Positions 1-10,103 of a DNA stretch of 64,000 bases are shown here, piece by piece. Source of the DNA: Pythium myriotylum (Eukaryota; Oomycota; Peronosporomycetes; Pythiales; Pythiaceae); contig JALJCQ010000031.1 of assembly GCA_023091665.1 (NCBI GenBank), positions 248,001 through 312,000 on the forward strand. The letters are read 5' to 3'. Every line of letters starts with the position of its first letter. Position 1 is the stretch's first letter. The translations under genes and the position numbers were made by a program. The notes under the pieces were generated by a model. The model ran no database searches, was not told the origin of the DNA, and saw only the letters and a program-made list of their open reading frames with translations.

Positions 1-1388
1 CATTTTTGGTTGGATGAGTCGATTGTGGCAGTTGGGTGTAGTAATCGAAGTGGATACGCACAAGTGATGACTCGTTTCAATATTCTCAACAGTGAAAGCT
101 TGTTGGCAACGATTCCCGCCAGAACGAATTGCCCACTGATAAATCGACCCAACGTTTTGTCGCGGCTTCTGATGAACCAGACTTCGAAGGGCAACAGACG
201 CACAGATTGTGTGTCTGCTGCCTTACGAATCATGACTGTGACACAGCCGTGATTCGTCCATTTTGGACGAGGCTGAGTCGGTCCAAGGAGATGTGTCTAT
301 GAGTTGCGGTAGCTTTCTGGCTCCATGCCTCAGATTGTCTTTTCCATTTGGATGTTAGTACTTGGTGAGGAAGGACATCCGCCACCCTGTCGTCCTGTCC
401 TGGCTCAAGGCGTCAATTGTTGTTGGTACCATTGCGAGTTGTCAAAGAGCTATGAGATGCTTCACTCACTTACGTTTGATGCTGCGAGTGAAGATCTGTC
501 ATTTTTAAACGATGTTCGTTTGGGAACCATCCGTCTCCCGTGTGGGTGTTGTGAGTATTTCCGACTGTCTGTCATCGATTCGAGTCCACAATACCTGGTT
601 GGGAGCGTACTGTACAGTAGGAGAGACTGGACGCAAACACTACACAGACGTGCCATCCGCGTCTGCTCGTCTACAGTAAAGTGATGATGCAACTGCGGTC
701 TCTCAGGACAAGCTGTAGCCGCCATCATCTAGCTATGGTTACTGTAAGCCCGAGAATGATGCTGCCCTTCTGTCGAAAGTCGATTGCACCTGGAGCTGGA
801 AAAATCAAGACCAAAAGCAATTGGTTTGGTAATAACGGACCTTGTTCATAACGGAGAAGGGATGCTGGACAAGAAATCAACAAGGCGCGTTGGCACCCTG
901 TGCCTAGGCATCACCCACACGACTTCAGTAAATGCCAGTCGCAAAACGAAAATTTGGACATGTTCTAACCGATTTACACTGTGGTGACACAAATGAGTCC
1001 AACGCGAATCAAACTTTGTATTGTGGCCGGGCTTTGTATTTGTAGACGGGGCTGTCTGCTTCAAGAAATATGACAAAAGCGGTCTTCAGACCAGGTGCAC
1101 AACGAAACGCGCGAAAAACACACCGAGCGAGCTGAATTATGCAACTTCTACTGCCCGTCATCGACCTGCACGATCAAGCACCATCTCATAATCGACTCAT
1201 CCTGCATAAAATGTTGACTCGTGCGCAGCATCATGGACGACAATGAACCAGTGGCTGAACCTTCATGGTGGAGCCACGAGATGAGCAACCTGCCTCGCAG
1301 CAAAGACGAGGGTCCCCTGCCCAGCTCACTGTGTGTTCAAAAAACGTTGCTGCCGATCAAGCATCCATTCTTCTCGATGGAACTTTTC
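1..1388. other. Intergenic, no gene recognised
   Basis: Short open frames are present on both strands, but none shows a recognisable domain, signal peptide or the GC-rich codon use of the real genes nearby. The right end leads into the promoter of the secreted PAD gene. Confidence 0.5.
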
Positions 1389-1406
1389 TCATTCTCAAAT
1401 TCGCTT
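1389..1406 (+). promoter_or_regulatory. Oomycete INR/FPR-like core promoter of PAD-1
   Basis: TCATTCT at 1389-1395 fits the oomycete initiator consensus YCAYTYY and is followed directly by CAAATTCGC, close to the flanking element MWTTTNC. It lies about 70 nt before the ATG, the spacing also seen at the dioxygenase genes. Confidence 0.5.
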
Positions 1407-1462
1407 CCTCCCAGGCAAAACAACCAAGAACAACCCACCAACCACCCGACCCCAAGACAACC

Positions 1463-2098
1463 ATGCGATTCTTCGGACTGGTTCTAGGCCTCGTCGCCTG
1501 CGTCGCTAACACCCTCCCAGTCACCTTCGCACAATATGTGACCGCCAACTCCACCATCACGCGAGGCCTCCCCGTACCAGGATACCACACCAACACGGCG
1601 CTGGACCCGTCGTTCGAGACCGACATCCGCGACGTCCACCTCATCTACGACTACGACGCGCAGGGCGACGACGGCACGCCGCAGAAGTGGCGCTACGAGC
1701 TCTGGTTCTTCTCCGAGAAGCGCGTGCTCTACAAGATCCACGGTGGACCGATGGCCGGACGCACCAACTACCAGACCGCCGCCTTCCAGTGCATCCGTCC
1801 CGGTGAGCTCTGGCAGCTCAACTGGCTCGAAGAGACCGGCACGGTCGTCTCGCTCGTCTACGACATCCCCAACAACAAGATCACGACCGTCATTGCCTTC
1901 TCCAAGGGCCACTGGGAGCACGCCGAGGAGTCTCACGGCGACAAGCGCAACCCGGACGACTTTGCGCGCTGGCGCACGCTCGCCAACTACGGCAACCAGC
2001 GCGACCGTCTCATCCTCAGCGAGCAGGCCGCGATCGTCCAGACCTTCAAGGGTGCCGGCGAGCTCGTACCCATCGATCCCGACGCTATCACGCTCTAA
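1463..2098 (+). CDS. Secreted phenolic acid decarboxylase (PAD-1)
   Basis: The 211-residue product fits the phenolic acid decarboxylase family, which non-oxidatively decarboxylates p-coumaric, ferulic or caffeic acid to 4-vinylphenols. The bacterial catalytic residues all have counterparts: the Tyr-x-Tyr pair (Y62, Y64 in LIYDYD), Arg (R100 in GGPMAGR) and Glu (E123 in NWLEETGT). The ATG at 1463 opens a hydrophobic signal peptide (about residues 1-23, cleavage near TFA/QY); upstream in-frame codons to 1265 have no such feature and lie over the promoter. Secretion is unusual, since bacterial PADs are cytosolic. The C-terminal half carries extra conserved segments (HGDKRNPDDFARWRT, GNQRDRL) beyond the short bacterial core. 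A leaderless paralogue lies at 3844-4386. Substrate preference cannot be read from sequence. Confidence 0.88.
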   Translation: MRFFGLVLGLVACVANTLPVTFAQYVTANSTITRGLPVPGYHTNTALDPSFETDIRDVHLIYDYDAQGDDGTPQKWRYELWFFSEKRVLYKIHGGPMAGRTNYQTAAFQCIRPGELWQLNWLEETGTVVSLVYDIPNNKITTVIAFSKGHWEHAEESHGDKRNPDDFARWRTLANYGNQRDRLILSEQAAIVQTFKGAGELVPIDPDAITL

Positions 2099-2552
2099 GC
2101 CTGCGCCAACTGAGCGATCGCACGCGAGTCGGCAGCTTGCTATCAGTTGGAAGAGCGAGTGAGCGACCAGTCGCGGTCCGTGGTGGAAGGGAGGTGTGGC
2201 GTCGTTTCACCGCGTTCCAATGCCAGTCTTGAATGCCGAACCGCCATCGACTCCGATCTACTCGGATCATCCAGATACATACACGTCACATTCCATTTCA
2301 TTCTTGTCACCCGTCTCTGCGTGCCTTCCCTTCCTTCACACTGTCCTCCATTCTCGTGTCCAGCCACCACCGCAGCACGACGCAGCGGTCTCCCCTCTCC
2401 TGTGAGTCACAGGAGAAGGCAACACTGCGCTCACCTGTCACAGACCACGCACAGTCCACCAAACCCATCCAACCCACTTCCCTGCAGTGGACCACATGAT
2501 CTGCCTCGTTCCAGTGCCTTCCTCCCTCGCGCTCTTCCTCCGTTGTCCCCAA
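2099..2552. other. Intergenic between PAD-1 and DHFR fragment
   Basis: This holds the PAD-1 3' region and a C/T-rich stretch leading to the DHFR-like start. No other gene is supported. Confidence 0.5.
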
Positions 2553-2744
2553 ATGAGTCGCCGCCGGCCTGTCTCGCTCATCGCTGCGTGCTCGTTGAAC
2601 CGCGCGATCGGCCGCCGCGGCTCGCTGCCGTGGCTGTTGCCGGCCGACTGGTCGTTCTTCACCACGGCCACGCGCGACCAAGTGCTGCTTCTCGGCCGAC
2701 GCTCCGTCCAAGACTGCGATGCGGTTTTCGTACAGCATTCGTAG
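2553..2744 (+). pseudogene. 5' fragment of dihydrofolate reductase
   Basis: The 63-residue frame from the ATG at 2553 reads like a DHFR N-terminus: a beta strand (PVSLIAACS), then NRAIGRRGSLPW, LPADWSFF with the active-site acid in PAD, and the LLGRRS strand that begins the cofactor-binding region. After about residue 52 the similarity stops and a TAG follows at 2742. The remaining two thirds of a DHFR is not visible downstream in any frame, and no convincing splice pair was found. I read it as a truncated duplicate left by rearrangement. An unrecognised intron is the alternative. Confidence 0.6.
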
Positions 2745-3843
2745 AGTGACGTAGACGGGGCACAGCTGTGATGTAGTCGCACTTCTGGGAGACAGTTTTC
2801 TAGTTGATTAGATCCTTCGTGATGCGGAAACTGATCGTAATCGCCAGTTGTCGGGAGGACAGAATATTGGTTTGATTGGTGTGGTTCGATCCATCGAATA
2901 TCCGTGTGTTTTGGCACAGAATGTGGAGTGGAAACTGTCAATTAGTACAACACGACGAGGCTTTATTGGGATGCTGAACTTGTTTTTGCATACTGCTGAA
3001 GAACTTGGTCGCGCATAACGCCAGCTCCTCACATACCTTCGTCCGTGGTGGCACTGTTCGCGGCACGAACATTGCCACATCGGACTGATCCTCTTCCCTG
3101 TAACCACATCATTCAGCCACTTACGCTCATTGAAGCAACTATTTCCATCCCACATGCACGAGTCACTCTACATCACTCTGACCTTCTACTGGAGCCCATG
3201 ATAAGCGCCACCAGTTGTTGCTGGACCCGTACGGGCTCTTGAAGCAATTACGTTCACCAGGAGATCTCACATTGTAGTGTGGGACTAGTGTAGTATTGTC
3301 GAGTATCACCTTGTTGTGAATGCCACACACCAATATAATGTCACAATATGTATTTCCTCACCTGAAACAATCTTTTCAATACAGTAGTGGGTGAAAATTG
3401 GAATCCTGGCACAACCAATCATTATGGTCGACAATTTTGATAATCTTTCAATTCCAAATCTTTTCTTGCAGAGCCCTCGTTCGTGGTGCAGGTCAACAAC
3501 GTCTGTGTCTGCTTGTAGCGAGCGAGTGGCGTAGCTGAGAGTCGACATGTTACAGTACTGTTGGACCATTTCATTGCTTTTACAATAAGAAGACCAAGGC
3601 CGTGAGGGAATGGGTGAGATGGTCATGTCCCAAGACGTTCGGGTGGAGGAGACAGATAACTGTCTTCCGAGAAGTCATTTCAGCGAGGGACTCCAAACCT
3701 TTTATGTACGTCTCTGGGTCGTAATCAGCACGTGATGATTCTCAACAGCATGCTCAGCAGCTCGTCAAGCCGTCCTCAGCCAAATTGGTTCATTCTGCAA
3801 CTGTCTCCTTGTCAGCGTGAAGCAAGTCCGACAAGCTACAACG
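2745..3843. other. Intergenic, no gene recognised
   Basis: About 1.1 kb of lower-GC sequence without a supported gene. It contains the DHFR break region and the upstream region of PAD-2. Confidence 0.45.
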
Positions 3844-4386
3844 ATGCCAAAGATCTTCCAAATTCCAGGCTACCACAACATGACGCCGCTCCATCCATCC
3901 TTCGACGAGGACATACGCGATGTGCACTTCATCTACGACTATGACGTCGAGGACGAGAACGGTACGCCACAGAAATGGCGATATGAGATGTGGTTCTTCT
4001 CTGAGGACCGCGTCGTTTACTCGATTCATGGTGGTCCCATGGCCGGACGACTTAACTACCAGACCGCTTCCTACCAATGCATCCGTCCTGGGGAGCTTTG
4101 GCAGATTAACTGGCTCGAGGAGACCGGTACCATCATCTCGATGGTTTACGATATTCCGAACAAGAAAATCACTTCCATGGGGGCATTCTCGAAGGGCCAT
4201 TGGGAGCGGAACGTGGATGCACATGGAGACAAGCGCAACCCGGAGGACTTCGCCCGCTGGCGCACACTCGCAAACATTGGTAACCAGCGCGACCGTCTCA
4301 TTTGCTGTGAGCAGGCCAACATTCTCGAGATTTTCAAGGGTGCCGGCAACCTTGTCCCGATTGCTCCAGACGCTGAAACTTTGTGA
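3844..4386 (+). CDS. Phenolic acid decarboxylase without signal peptide (PAD-2)
   Basis: This 180-residue paralogue of PAD-1 is collinear with it from PGYHNM to the C-terminus (PDAETL). The catalytic set is retained: Tyr-x-Tyr in FIYDYD, Arg in GGPMAGR, Glu in NWLEETGT. The open frame extends a few codons upstream but without an ATG, so the first usable start is 3844 (MPKIFQIPGYH). That start gives no signal peptide, so a cytosolic enzyme is expected unless an upstream exon exists. Many third-position differences from PAD-1 make it an older duplicate than the dioxygenase copies nearby. The inferred role is detoxifying phenolic acids that enter the cell, complementing the secreted paralogue. 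Confidence 0.83.
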   Translation: MPKIFQIPGYHNMTPLHPSFDEDIRDVHFIYDYDVEDENGTPQKWRYEMWFFSEDRVVYSIHGGPMAGRLNYQTASYQCIRPGELWQINWLEETGTIISMVYDIPNKKITSMGAFSKGHWERNVDAHGDKRNPEDFARWRTLANIGNQRDRLICCEQANILEIFKGAGNLVPIAPDAETL

Positions 4387-4836
4387 GAGCCTGAATGCTG
4401 CTCATGGCGCGTTCTGGTGTGAGGATTCTCGGAGAATCGAGCATTCCCAATTTCATAAAACATACCGACGATTCGCTTCTTCACGGATATAAATTCTTGG
4501 TCTTGTTTGATCTAGTCATGTACGGTAATTCCTATAGCAGTTCGCGGGATTGTGCGCGACCATATTTCCAGTGTTTCGAAATGACCCGACTTGCATTCTC
4601 ACTCCAAAACATGCTTTTCGCATATGGTGTTGCCTTTGATGACTCCATGGAGACCAGCAGTCGGGTGCACCTTATCATCGAGAAACAACTGGAGTGGTGA
4701 GATGTCGAAGACGTTAGTGGTATGCTCGCCCAAGCTATTAAGTTCGCTTTCAAGGCGAGTCAATGGTGGACTTTTGCGCATTGCACTCCATCGAACATGC
4801 GAAACGTCCACCCTCGTCGTCTCGCCCTACCACACG
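4387..4836. other. Intergenic, left edge of first palindrome
   Basis: No gene is supported. From about 4803 the sequence matches 8452 onward (direct repeat), and from 4837 it also matches the reverse complement ending at 17384. Confidence 0.5.
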
Positions 4837-5175
4837 GCGGGTGACCAGACCAACTACAGATTTCTAGCCAAACATGAATACCCACGGCCGACCCGACTGT
4901 AGCTGAGGATTTGTTGTCTGCGTGTAGCAAGTTCGAGACTCCTATCCTGTACCCGAGCCAGACCCAGAGCCAGACCCAGACCCAAAGTTTCTACGCCCAC
5001 CAAACATATCCAAAAACGATCGTGTACTGTACGCATTCAGACGAGGGTCCTTCCTGTCAACCTTTCTTCTCTTCTCCTCTCTTCTCATTTCTTGTCTTCT
5101 CTTGTCATGTCTTCCCAACCATCCTTGAGCCACGGCACGAAGGGTGTTACAATGCGGCCGACCGAGTCGAGACTC

Positions 5176-6315
5176 TTAGAGCGCGGCCGACGGAGTCGTG
5201 GCCGGCGTCGCGGTCGGCGGGTTCGCGTACTGCGGCGGAGGCGTCTGGCCCGGCAGCTCCATATCCGCGTTCGTGAACGACGGGTTCACCTTACCGCCCG
5301 TGCTCGTCCACAGCATCGACGGCTTCACTTCGCGGGACTGAGTCGCGTTGATACCAATCGAGATCCACGAGAACACACCAGCCTCGACGGTGTCGCCGAG
5401 CAGCGCGTACTCGAGCACGGGGTCAAATCCCGCGTTGGACGTCGCTGGCAGGTACGGATCCTCGTCGTTCTTGGTGAGCACCTGCTTGTTGGTGTTGTAC
5501 GGGGAGGTCTTGAGCACCTCGAGCGACAGGTCTTGGTCGAAGTAGACCTGTCCGACGCTCGCGACACCGCCACCGACGTACGTGTTGTTCTGTAGCACCT
5601 TGCCGCCGTGGGAAGCCACGATGTGCAGGTGGTGCGTCCGCGAGGTGTAGTGACCCGGGTACTTGGTGATGAACTGCACGAGACCGTCCTTGTCGGTCGG
5701 CGCCAAGGCACGCATAAAGGTCGTGTTGTAGTTGGAGATGTCGCGGTCATCGCCGTTGCCGTAGCCGAGAACGCCCGAGTAGACGCCCGTGGAGTTGGCA
5801 CCCCAGAAGTCGATGTAGTAGTTGGGCACGGCGGTACACGTGTTGATGTCGATGAACTGGATCAGCGTGTACAAGTCGATGCCGGGCTGGTTCTCGCGTG
5901 CATCGTTACGGATGTACTCGCCCTTGACGTAGTACGGACCCTGCGTGACCTCCGGGTACAGAACGCACTTGGGCGTGGATCCAAAGAGCGCCACCTTGTC
6001 GTAGTTGTTGGGCGTCACGCACGAGAGCGCCGTCTTGTGTTTCTTGTTGAGCACGTCGGCGACCGAGAGGCGGCGACGCTGTTCGTGGATGGACTGGATG
6101 GTCTCGAGTCGTCGTGCGGCGGCACGTTCCTGGAGTTCGCGGAAGTGGGGCTTGTTGGCGCAGGCGGCGAGCGATCGGTGCGCGTGGGCGTTGAATTGGT
6201 TTTCGGCTTCGATCTCGGCGAGCGAGCGCTGGTGGTGGGCCTCTCCGGGGTGGGCGAGCGTGGTGCCGGCGACAGCGAGGATCGCCGTGGCGAGGATGGA
6301 AGCGAGCTGGACCAT
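5176..6315 (-). CDS. Secreted intradiol ring-cleavage dioxygenase, copy 1
   Basis: The 379-residue product belongs to the non-haem Fe(III) intradiol dioxygenases, which open catechol or hydroxyquinol rings between the two hydroxyls. It resembles the extracellular fungal/oomycete type. Layout: signal peptide 1-21 (MVQLASILAT..., cleavage near TLA/HPG); a His/Arg-rich region (about 22-95) with several RR pairs; a catalytic domain (about 98-340); and a Pro/Thr-rich tail. The expected iron ligands are visible: Tyr in GPYY (about 128), Tyr in YPGHY (223), and the two His of HLH (229, 231). The start was chosen at MVQL because every copy begins there and the signal peptide follows at once; longer frames run through the 5' leader. 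Catechol-type substrates released from lignin or made by the host are plausible but unproven. Confidence 0.9.
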   Translation of the reverse strand: MVQLASILATAILAVAGTTLAHPGEAHHQRSLAEIEAENQFNAHAHRSLAACANKPHFRELQERAAARRLETIQSIHEQRRRLSVADVLNKKHKTALSCVTPNNYDKVALFGSTPKCVLYPEVTQGPYYVKGEYIRNDARENQPGIDLYTLIQFIDINTCTAVPNYYIDFWGANSTGVYSGVLGYGNGDDRDISNYNTTFMRALAPTDKDGLVQFITKYPGHYTSRTHHLHIVASHGGKVLQNNTYVGGGVASVGQVYFDQDLSLEVLKTSPYNTNKQVLTKNDEDPYLPATSNAGFDPVLEYALLGDTVEAGVFSWISIGINATQSREVKPSMLWTSTGGKVNPSFTNADMELPGQTPPPQYANPPTATPATTPSAAL

Positions 6316-6390
6316 TGGAATGGAGTTGGTCGGTGGTGGGTTGTGGGTGGTGGGCTGTGTGAGGACGGTGGGCCGTGTCTTGCTGGTCGG

Positions 6391-6453
6391 GCGCAAGTTG
6401 TGGAGTGAGCGGTGAGCAGCGAGTAGTGAGCAGAGAGTCGTGAGCAGAGAGTC
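6391..6453 (-). promoter_or_regulatory. Repeated initiator-like array upstream of IDO copy 1
   Basis: On the minus strand, imperfect repeats of CTCTGCTCAC/CTACTC end in GCTCACTCC plus ACAACTTGC, an INR/FPR-like pair about 80 nt before the ATG. Several TCACT-type initiators in a row could give multiple start sites. Confidence 0.4.
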
Positions 6454-6957
6454 CTAACCGGCGAGCTGGACGTGCGTGGGCGGTGAGCTGTGGTGAGGGG
6501 GTACGACGGCGCGGACGGCCGTGTGTGTGCGACAGTACGGTAACGGTGCACGATGGGATTGTTGTGGGGAAGGATATTACTTCAAAGTAGTGTATGCAGC
6601 TCTGTACTGTACGATGCGTTTTCGTGGCGGGCTGGATGGTGTGACTAGGTCTGTCGTGGAAAGGTCCACGCCACGACGGATCGTCTTCTCACGGTCGAGA
6701 GAAAACCGTACACCTTGCCTGCGCTTCCTGCTCTCCCCTGTTTTCCTTGATTCGTGCTTCCTTCGTGCTTTCGTGCGTTCCTGCTTGCCAGCGAACAGGG
6801 ACGGGAGAGGATTACTGTCGGGAGGATTGCCATTATCGTGAGGGACCCTTCTAGTTTGACGGCGTGGTTTGGACTTGGGTGCATACTGAAGTCGAGTGTG
6901 CGAGTTGTACTGGTTTGGTGCGTGGTGGGTGGAACGGACTGTCCGAGCGACCTGGCT

Positions 6958-8451
6958 ATGTCAGCTGGACCATCGGACCAGGGGGACGGGCTTCTATTGG
7001 GTGCAAGCCACCCAGCACCACTCCCCCGGGGATGTGTCAACGATTCAAGTGCAATCGTACATGTGACATGATTGAAATGGTTGGGAATCCACTGCAGTAC
7101 TGTGCGTATTGTATGTAGTCTCTCCTGCTCCACGATTTGCATGGTCTTGAGAGGTGGGATGCGAAGTCTGTTCTTGGGGAAGGGCGATGGTCGTGTTGAT
7201 CATTTCGCACTAAGACCGTGTGGTCCCTCGTGGTGACTAATCTGTGGAGATGAGTCAACGACGACTTCCAGCTGCTGGATAGGCGGACTTCATACAAGTA
7301 GTACATGTACGTACAGTGCAGTACAGTACTTGCCTGTCAAGGAAGTTCACCATATCGTGTGTTACAGCAGCGTTTACGAGTCGAACCAGTGGCCACTCTC
7401 GGACACATCCGAGGGTGCTGGCCAAGGAGCTCACTGATACTCATCGAATTGGAACGGGATCTCAAGACGATATCATTAGCCACAGCTACCGAGAATCCAA
7501 CCAGATGGCTTTGGCACGAGTAGTGGATCGCGGGGTATATACGAATCGCGCCGATCGCCCACTCTACCCGCCATTCCTTAGTAGCTATCTACATGTATGG
7601 GCTTCTGGACGCCTCTCATCGTCGATTCAATGCTCCCATTCACGGCGAGGGATCTGGACTGGCACTCCGGAACTACATGATCACGAATACTGAGTGATCC
7701 TTTGCTGCCTTTGCTGCGAAAGCTCTAACGAATACTGAGTGATCCATGCTATAATAGTGCAGGTGTTGGGTGAGTGCGGAAACACTTGACAAACACATGC
7801 AGATATTATAGACGGGAATGACGACGGATGACATGCCGTGATGATCCCACCCGATGGGACAGACAATCGATGGACGGTTTGGTCACTATTCAAGACCACC
7901 GGGATCTTGAAACATCGGGTCAACATGGGACACGGGGATGCTTCTGCAAGTACCTATTGTTTTGTAGGGTGCCAGGAGAGTGTTTTGTCTAGTGATACCT
8001 GAGACTGAACTGGCGTCAATATTTTCGTGTGCTGGCGCAGACCTTGCGCGTTGGCGTAATCCACGCGTGTCCTCGGATTAATCCGGAAGGACGAGCACCC
8101 TGGATCTTCGAACAAGACTTTGGCTCTTAAAACAAACGCGCACAAAAAGGAGAATGGTTGGCACGAGTTGGTGCAAGTCAAGTCTCTTGACTTCATGTTG
8201 CAAGGTCTAATAGGTTAGAGGGAGGTAGAATCGATGGACTTCGCTTGCATCGCTCGTGGTGTGCCCGCGCATCCCAGGCTGATTCGAGATTCTAGTGTGG
8301 ATGGATTTGCTTGGTGATGACAAAGTCTTTTGAGCATGATCGCGTGAGGTGCGAGAAGGCTGTCAACAAGTTACAAAGAGTATGAGAAGCACAACATGTG
8401 GCACCGCTAGTCGACACAGCAGATCGCATGTTCGTAGATGTAGCCATCGCA
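6958..8451. other. Spacer between tandem IDO units, left arm
   Basis: About 1.5 kb lies between the two direct repeat units and is present once per arm (mirror 13770-15263). Open frames here are short and show no domain. A near-palindromic run of GTAC/CAGTAC motifs lies around 7298-7330. No gene is supported. Confidence 0.5.
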
Positions 8452-8824
8452 AGCGTCCACCCTCGTCGTCTCGCCCTACCACACGGCGGGTGACCAGACC
8501 AACTACAGATTTCTAGCCAAACATGAATACCCACGGCCGACCCGACTGTAGCTGAGGATTTGTTGTCTGCGTGTAGCAAGTTCGAGACTCCTATCCTGTA
8601 CCCGAGCCAGACCCAGAGCCAGACCCAGACCTAAAGTCTCTACGCCCACCAAGCATATCCATAAATGATCGTGTACTGTATGCATTCAGACGAGGGTCCT
8701 TCCTGTCAACCTTTCTTCTCTTCTCCTCTCTTCTCATTTCTTGTCTTCTCTTGTCATGTCTTCCCAACCATCCTTGAGCCACGGCACGAAGGGTGTTACA
8801 ATGCGGCCGACCGAGTCGAGACTC

Positions 8825-9964
8825 TTAGAGCGCGGCCGACGGAGTCGTGGCCGGCGTCGCGGTCGGCGGGTTCGCGTACTGCGGCGGAGGCGTCTGGCCC
8901 GGCAGCTCCATATCCGCGTTCGTGAACGACGGGTTCACCTTACCGCCCGTGCTCGTCCACAGCATCGACGGCTTCACTTCGCGGGACTGAGTCGCGTTGA
9001 TACCAATCGAGATCCACGAGAACACACCAGCCTCGACGGTGTCGCCGAGCAGCGCGTACTCGAGCACGGGGTCAAATCCCGCGTTGGACGTCGCTGGCAG
9101 GTACGGATCCTCGTCGTTCTTGGTGAGCACCTGCTTGTTGGTGTTGTACGGGGAGGTCTTGAGCACCTCGAGCGACAGGTCTTGGTCGAAGTAGACCTGT
9201 CCGACGCTCGCGACACCGCCACCGACGTACGTGTTGTTCTGTAGCACCTTGCCGCCGTGGGAAGCCACGATGTGCAGGTGGTGCGTCCGCGAGGTGTAGT
9301 GACCCGGGTACTTGGTGATGAACTGCACGAGACCGTCCTTGTCGGTCGGCGCCAAGGCACGCATAAAGGTCGTGTTGTAGTTGGAGATGTCGCGGTCATC
9401 GCCGTTGCCGTAGCCGAGAACGCCCGAGTAGACGCCCGTGGAGTTGGCACCCCAGAAGTCGATGTAGTAGTTGGGCACGGCGGTACACGTGTTGATGTCG
9501 ATGAACTGGATCAGCGTGTACAAGTCGATGCCGGGCTGGTTCTCGCGTGCATCGTTACGGATGTACTCGCCCTTGACGTAGTACGGACCCTGCGTGACCT
9601 CCGGGTACAGAACGCACTTGGGCGTGGATCCAAAGAGCGCCACCTTGTCGTAGTTGTTGGGCGTCACGCACGAGAGCGCCGTCTTGTGTTTCTTGTTGAG
9701 CACGTCGGCGACCGAGAGGCGGCGACGCTGTTCGTGGATGGACTGGATGGTCTCGAGTCGTCGTGCGGCGGCACGTTCCTGGAGTTCGCGGAAGTGGGGC
9801 TTGTTGGCGCAGGCGGCGAGCGATCGGTGCGCGTGGGCGTTGAATTGGTTTTCGGCTTCGATCTCGGCGAGCGAGCGCTGGTGGTGGGCCTCTCCGGGGT
9901 GGGCGAGCGTGGTGCCGGCGACAGCGAGGATCGCCGTGGCGAGGATGGAAGCGAGCTGGACCAT
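8825..9964 (-). CDS. Secreted intradiol dioxygenase, copy 2
   Basis: This is the second tandem copy in the left arm, 3,649 bp from copy 1, and appears to encode the same 379-residue protein, including the ligand residues and the Pro/Thr-rich tail ending TPSAAL. The leader differs from copy 1 by one base (an extra G in the GGTGGGTGG run just before the ATG), which changes upstream reading frames but not the protein. It is the innermost gene of the left arm, transcribed away from the palindrome centre. Confidence 0.9.
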   Translation of the reverse strand: MVQLASILATAILAVAGTTLAHPGEAHHQRSLAEIEAENQFNAHAHRSLAACANKPHFRELQERAAARRLETIQSIHEQRRRLSVADVLNKKHKTALSCVTPNNYDKVALFGSTPKCVLYPEVTQGPYYVKGEYIRNDARENQPGIDLYTLIQFIDINTCTAVPNYYIDFWGANSTGVYSGVLGYGNGDDRDISNYNTTFMRALAPTDKDGLVQFITKYPGHYTSRTHHLHIVASHGGKVLQNNTYVGGGVASVGQVYFDQDLSLEVLKTSPYNTNKQVLTKNDEDPYLPATSNAGFDPVLEYALLGDTVEAGVFSWISIGINATQSREVKPSMLWTSTGGKVNPSFTNADMELPGQTPPPQYANPPTATPATTPSAAL

Positions 9965-10040
9965 TGGAATGGAGTTGGTCGGTGGGTGGGTTGTGGGTGG
10001 TGGGCTGTGTGAGGACGGTGGGCCGTGTCTTGCTGGTCGG

Positions 10041-10103
10041 GCGCAAGTTGTGGAGTGAGCGGTGAGCAGCGAGTAGTGAGCAGAGAGTCGTGAGCAGAGA
10101 GTC
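10041..10103 (-). promoter_or_regulatory. Repeated initiator-like array upstream of IDO copy 2
   Basis: Same array as at copy 1, with TCACTCC and ACTTGC at its gene-proximal end and the CTCTGCTCAC-type repeats behind. Confidence 0.4.

Noticed and set aside
5325..5801. Ser/Thr/Arg-rich 158-169-residue frames overlapping the dioxygenases in the +1 frame
   Set aside because: They are frame shadows of the dioxygenase genes; composition is that of shifted GC-rich codons.
5176..6315. RxLR effector motif in the dioxygenases (RSLAE, RRLS)
   Set aside because: No Arg-x-Leu-Arg followed by an acidic EER is present; the Arg-rich part is a family-wide region of an enzyme.
5608..6408. Long antisense open frames (about 250-270 residues) opposite each dioxygenase gene
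   Set aside because: They repeat at every copy as a result of GC-rich third positions, have no domain or start context, and the sense strand has a clear family, signal peptide and promoter.
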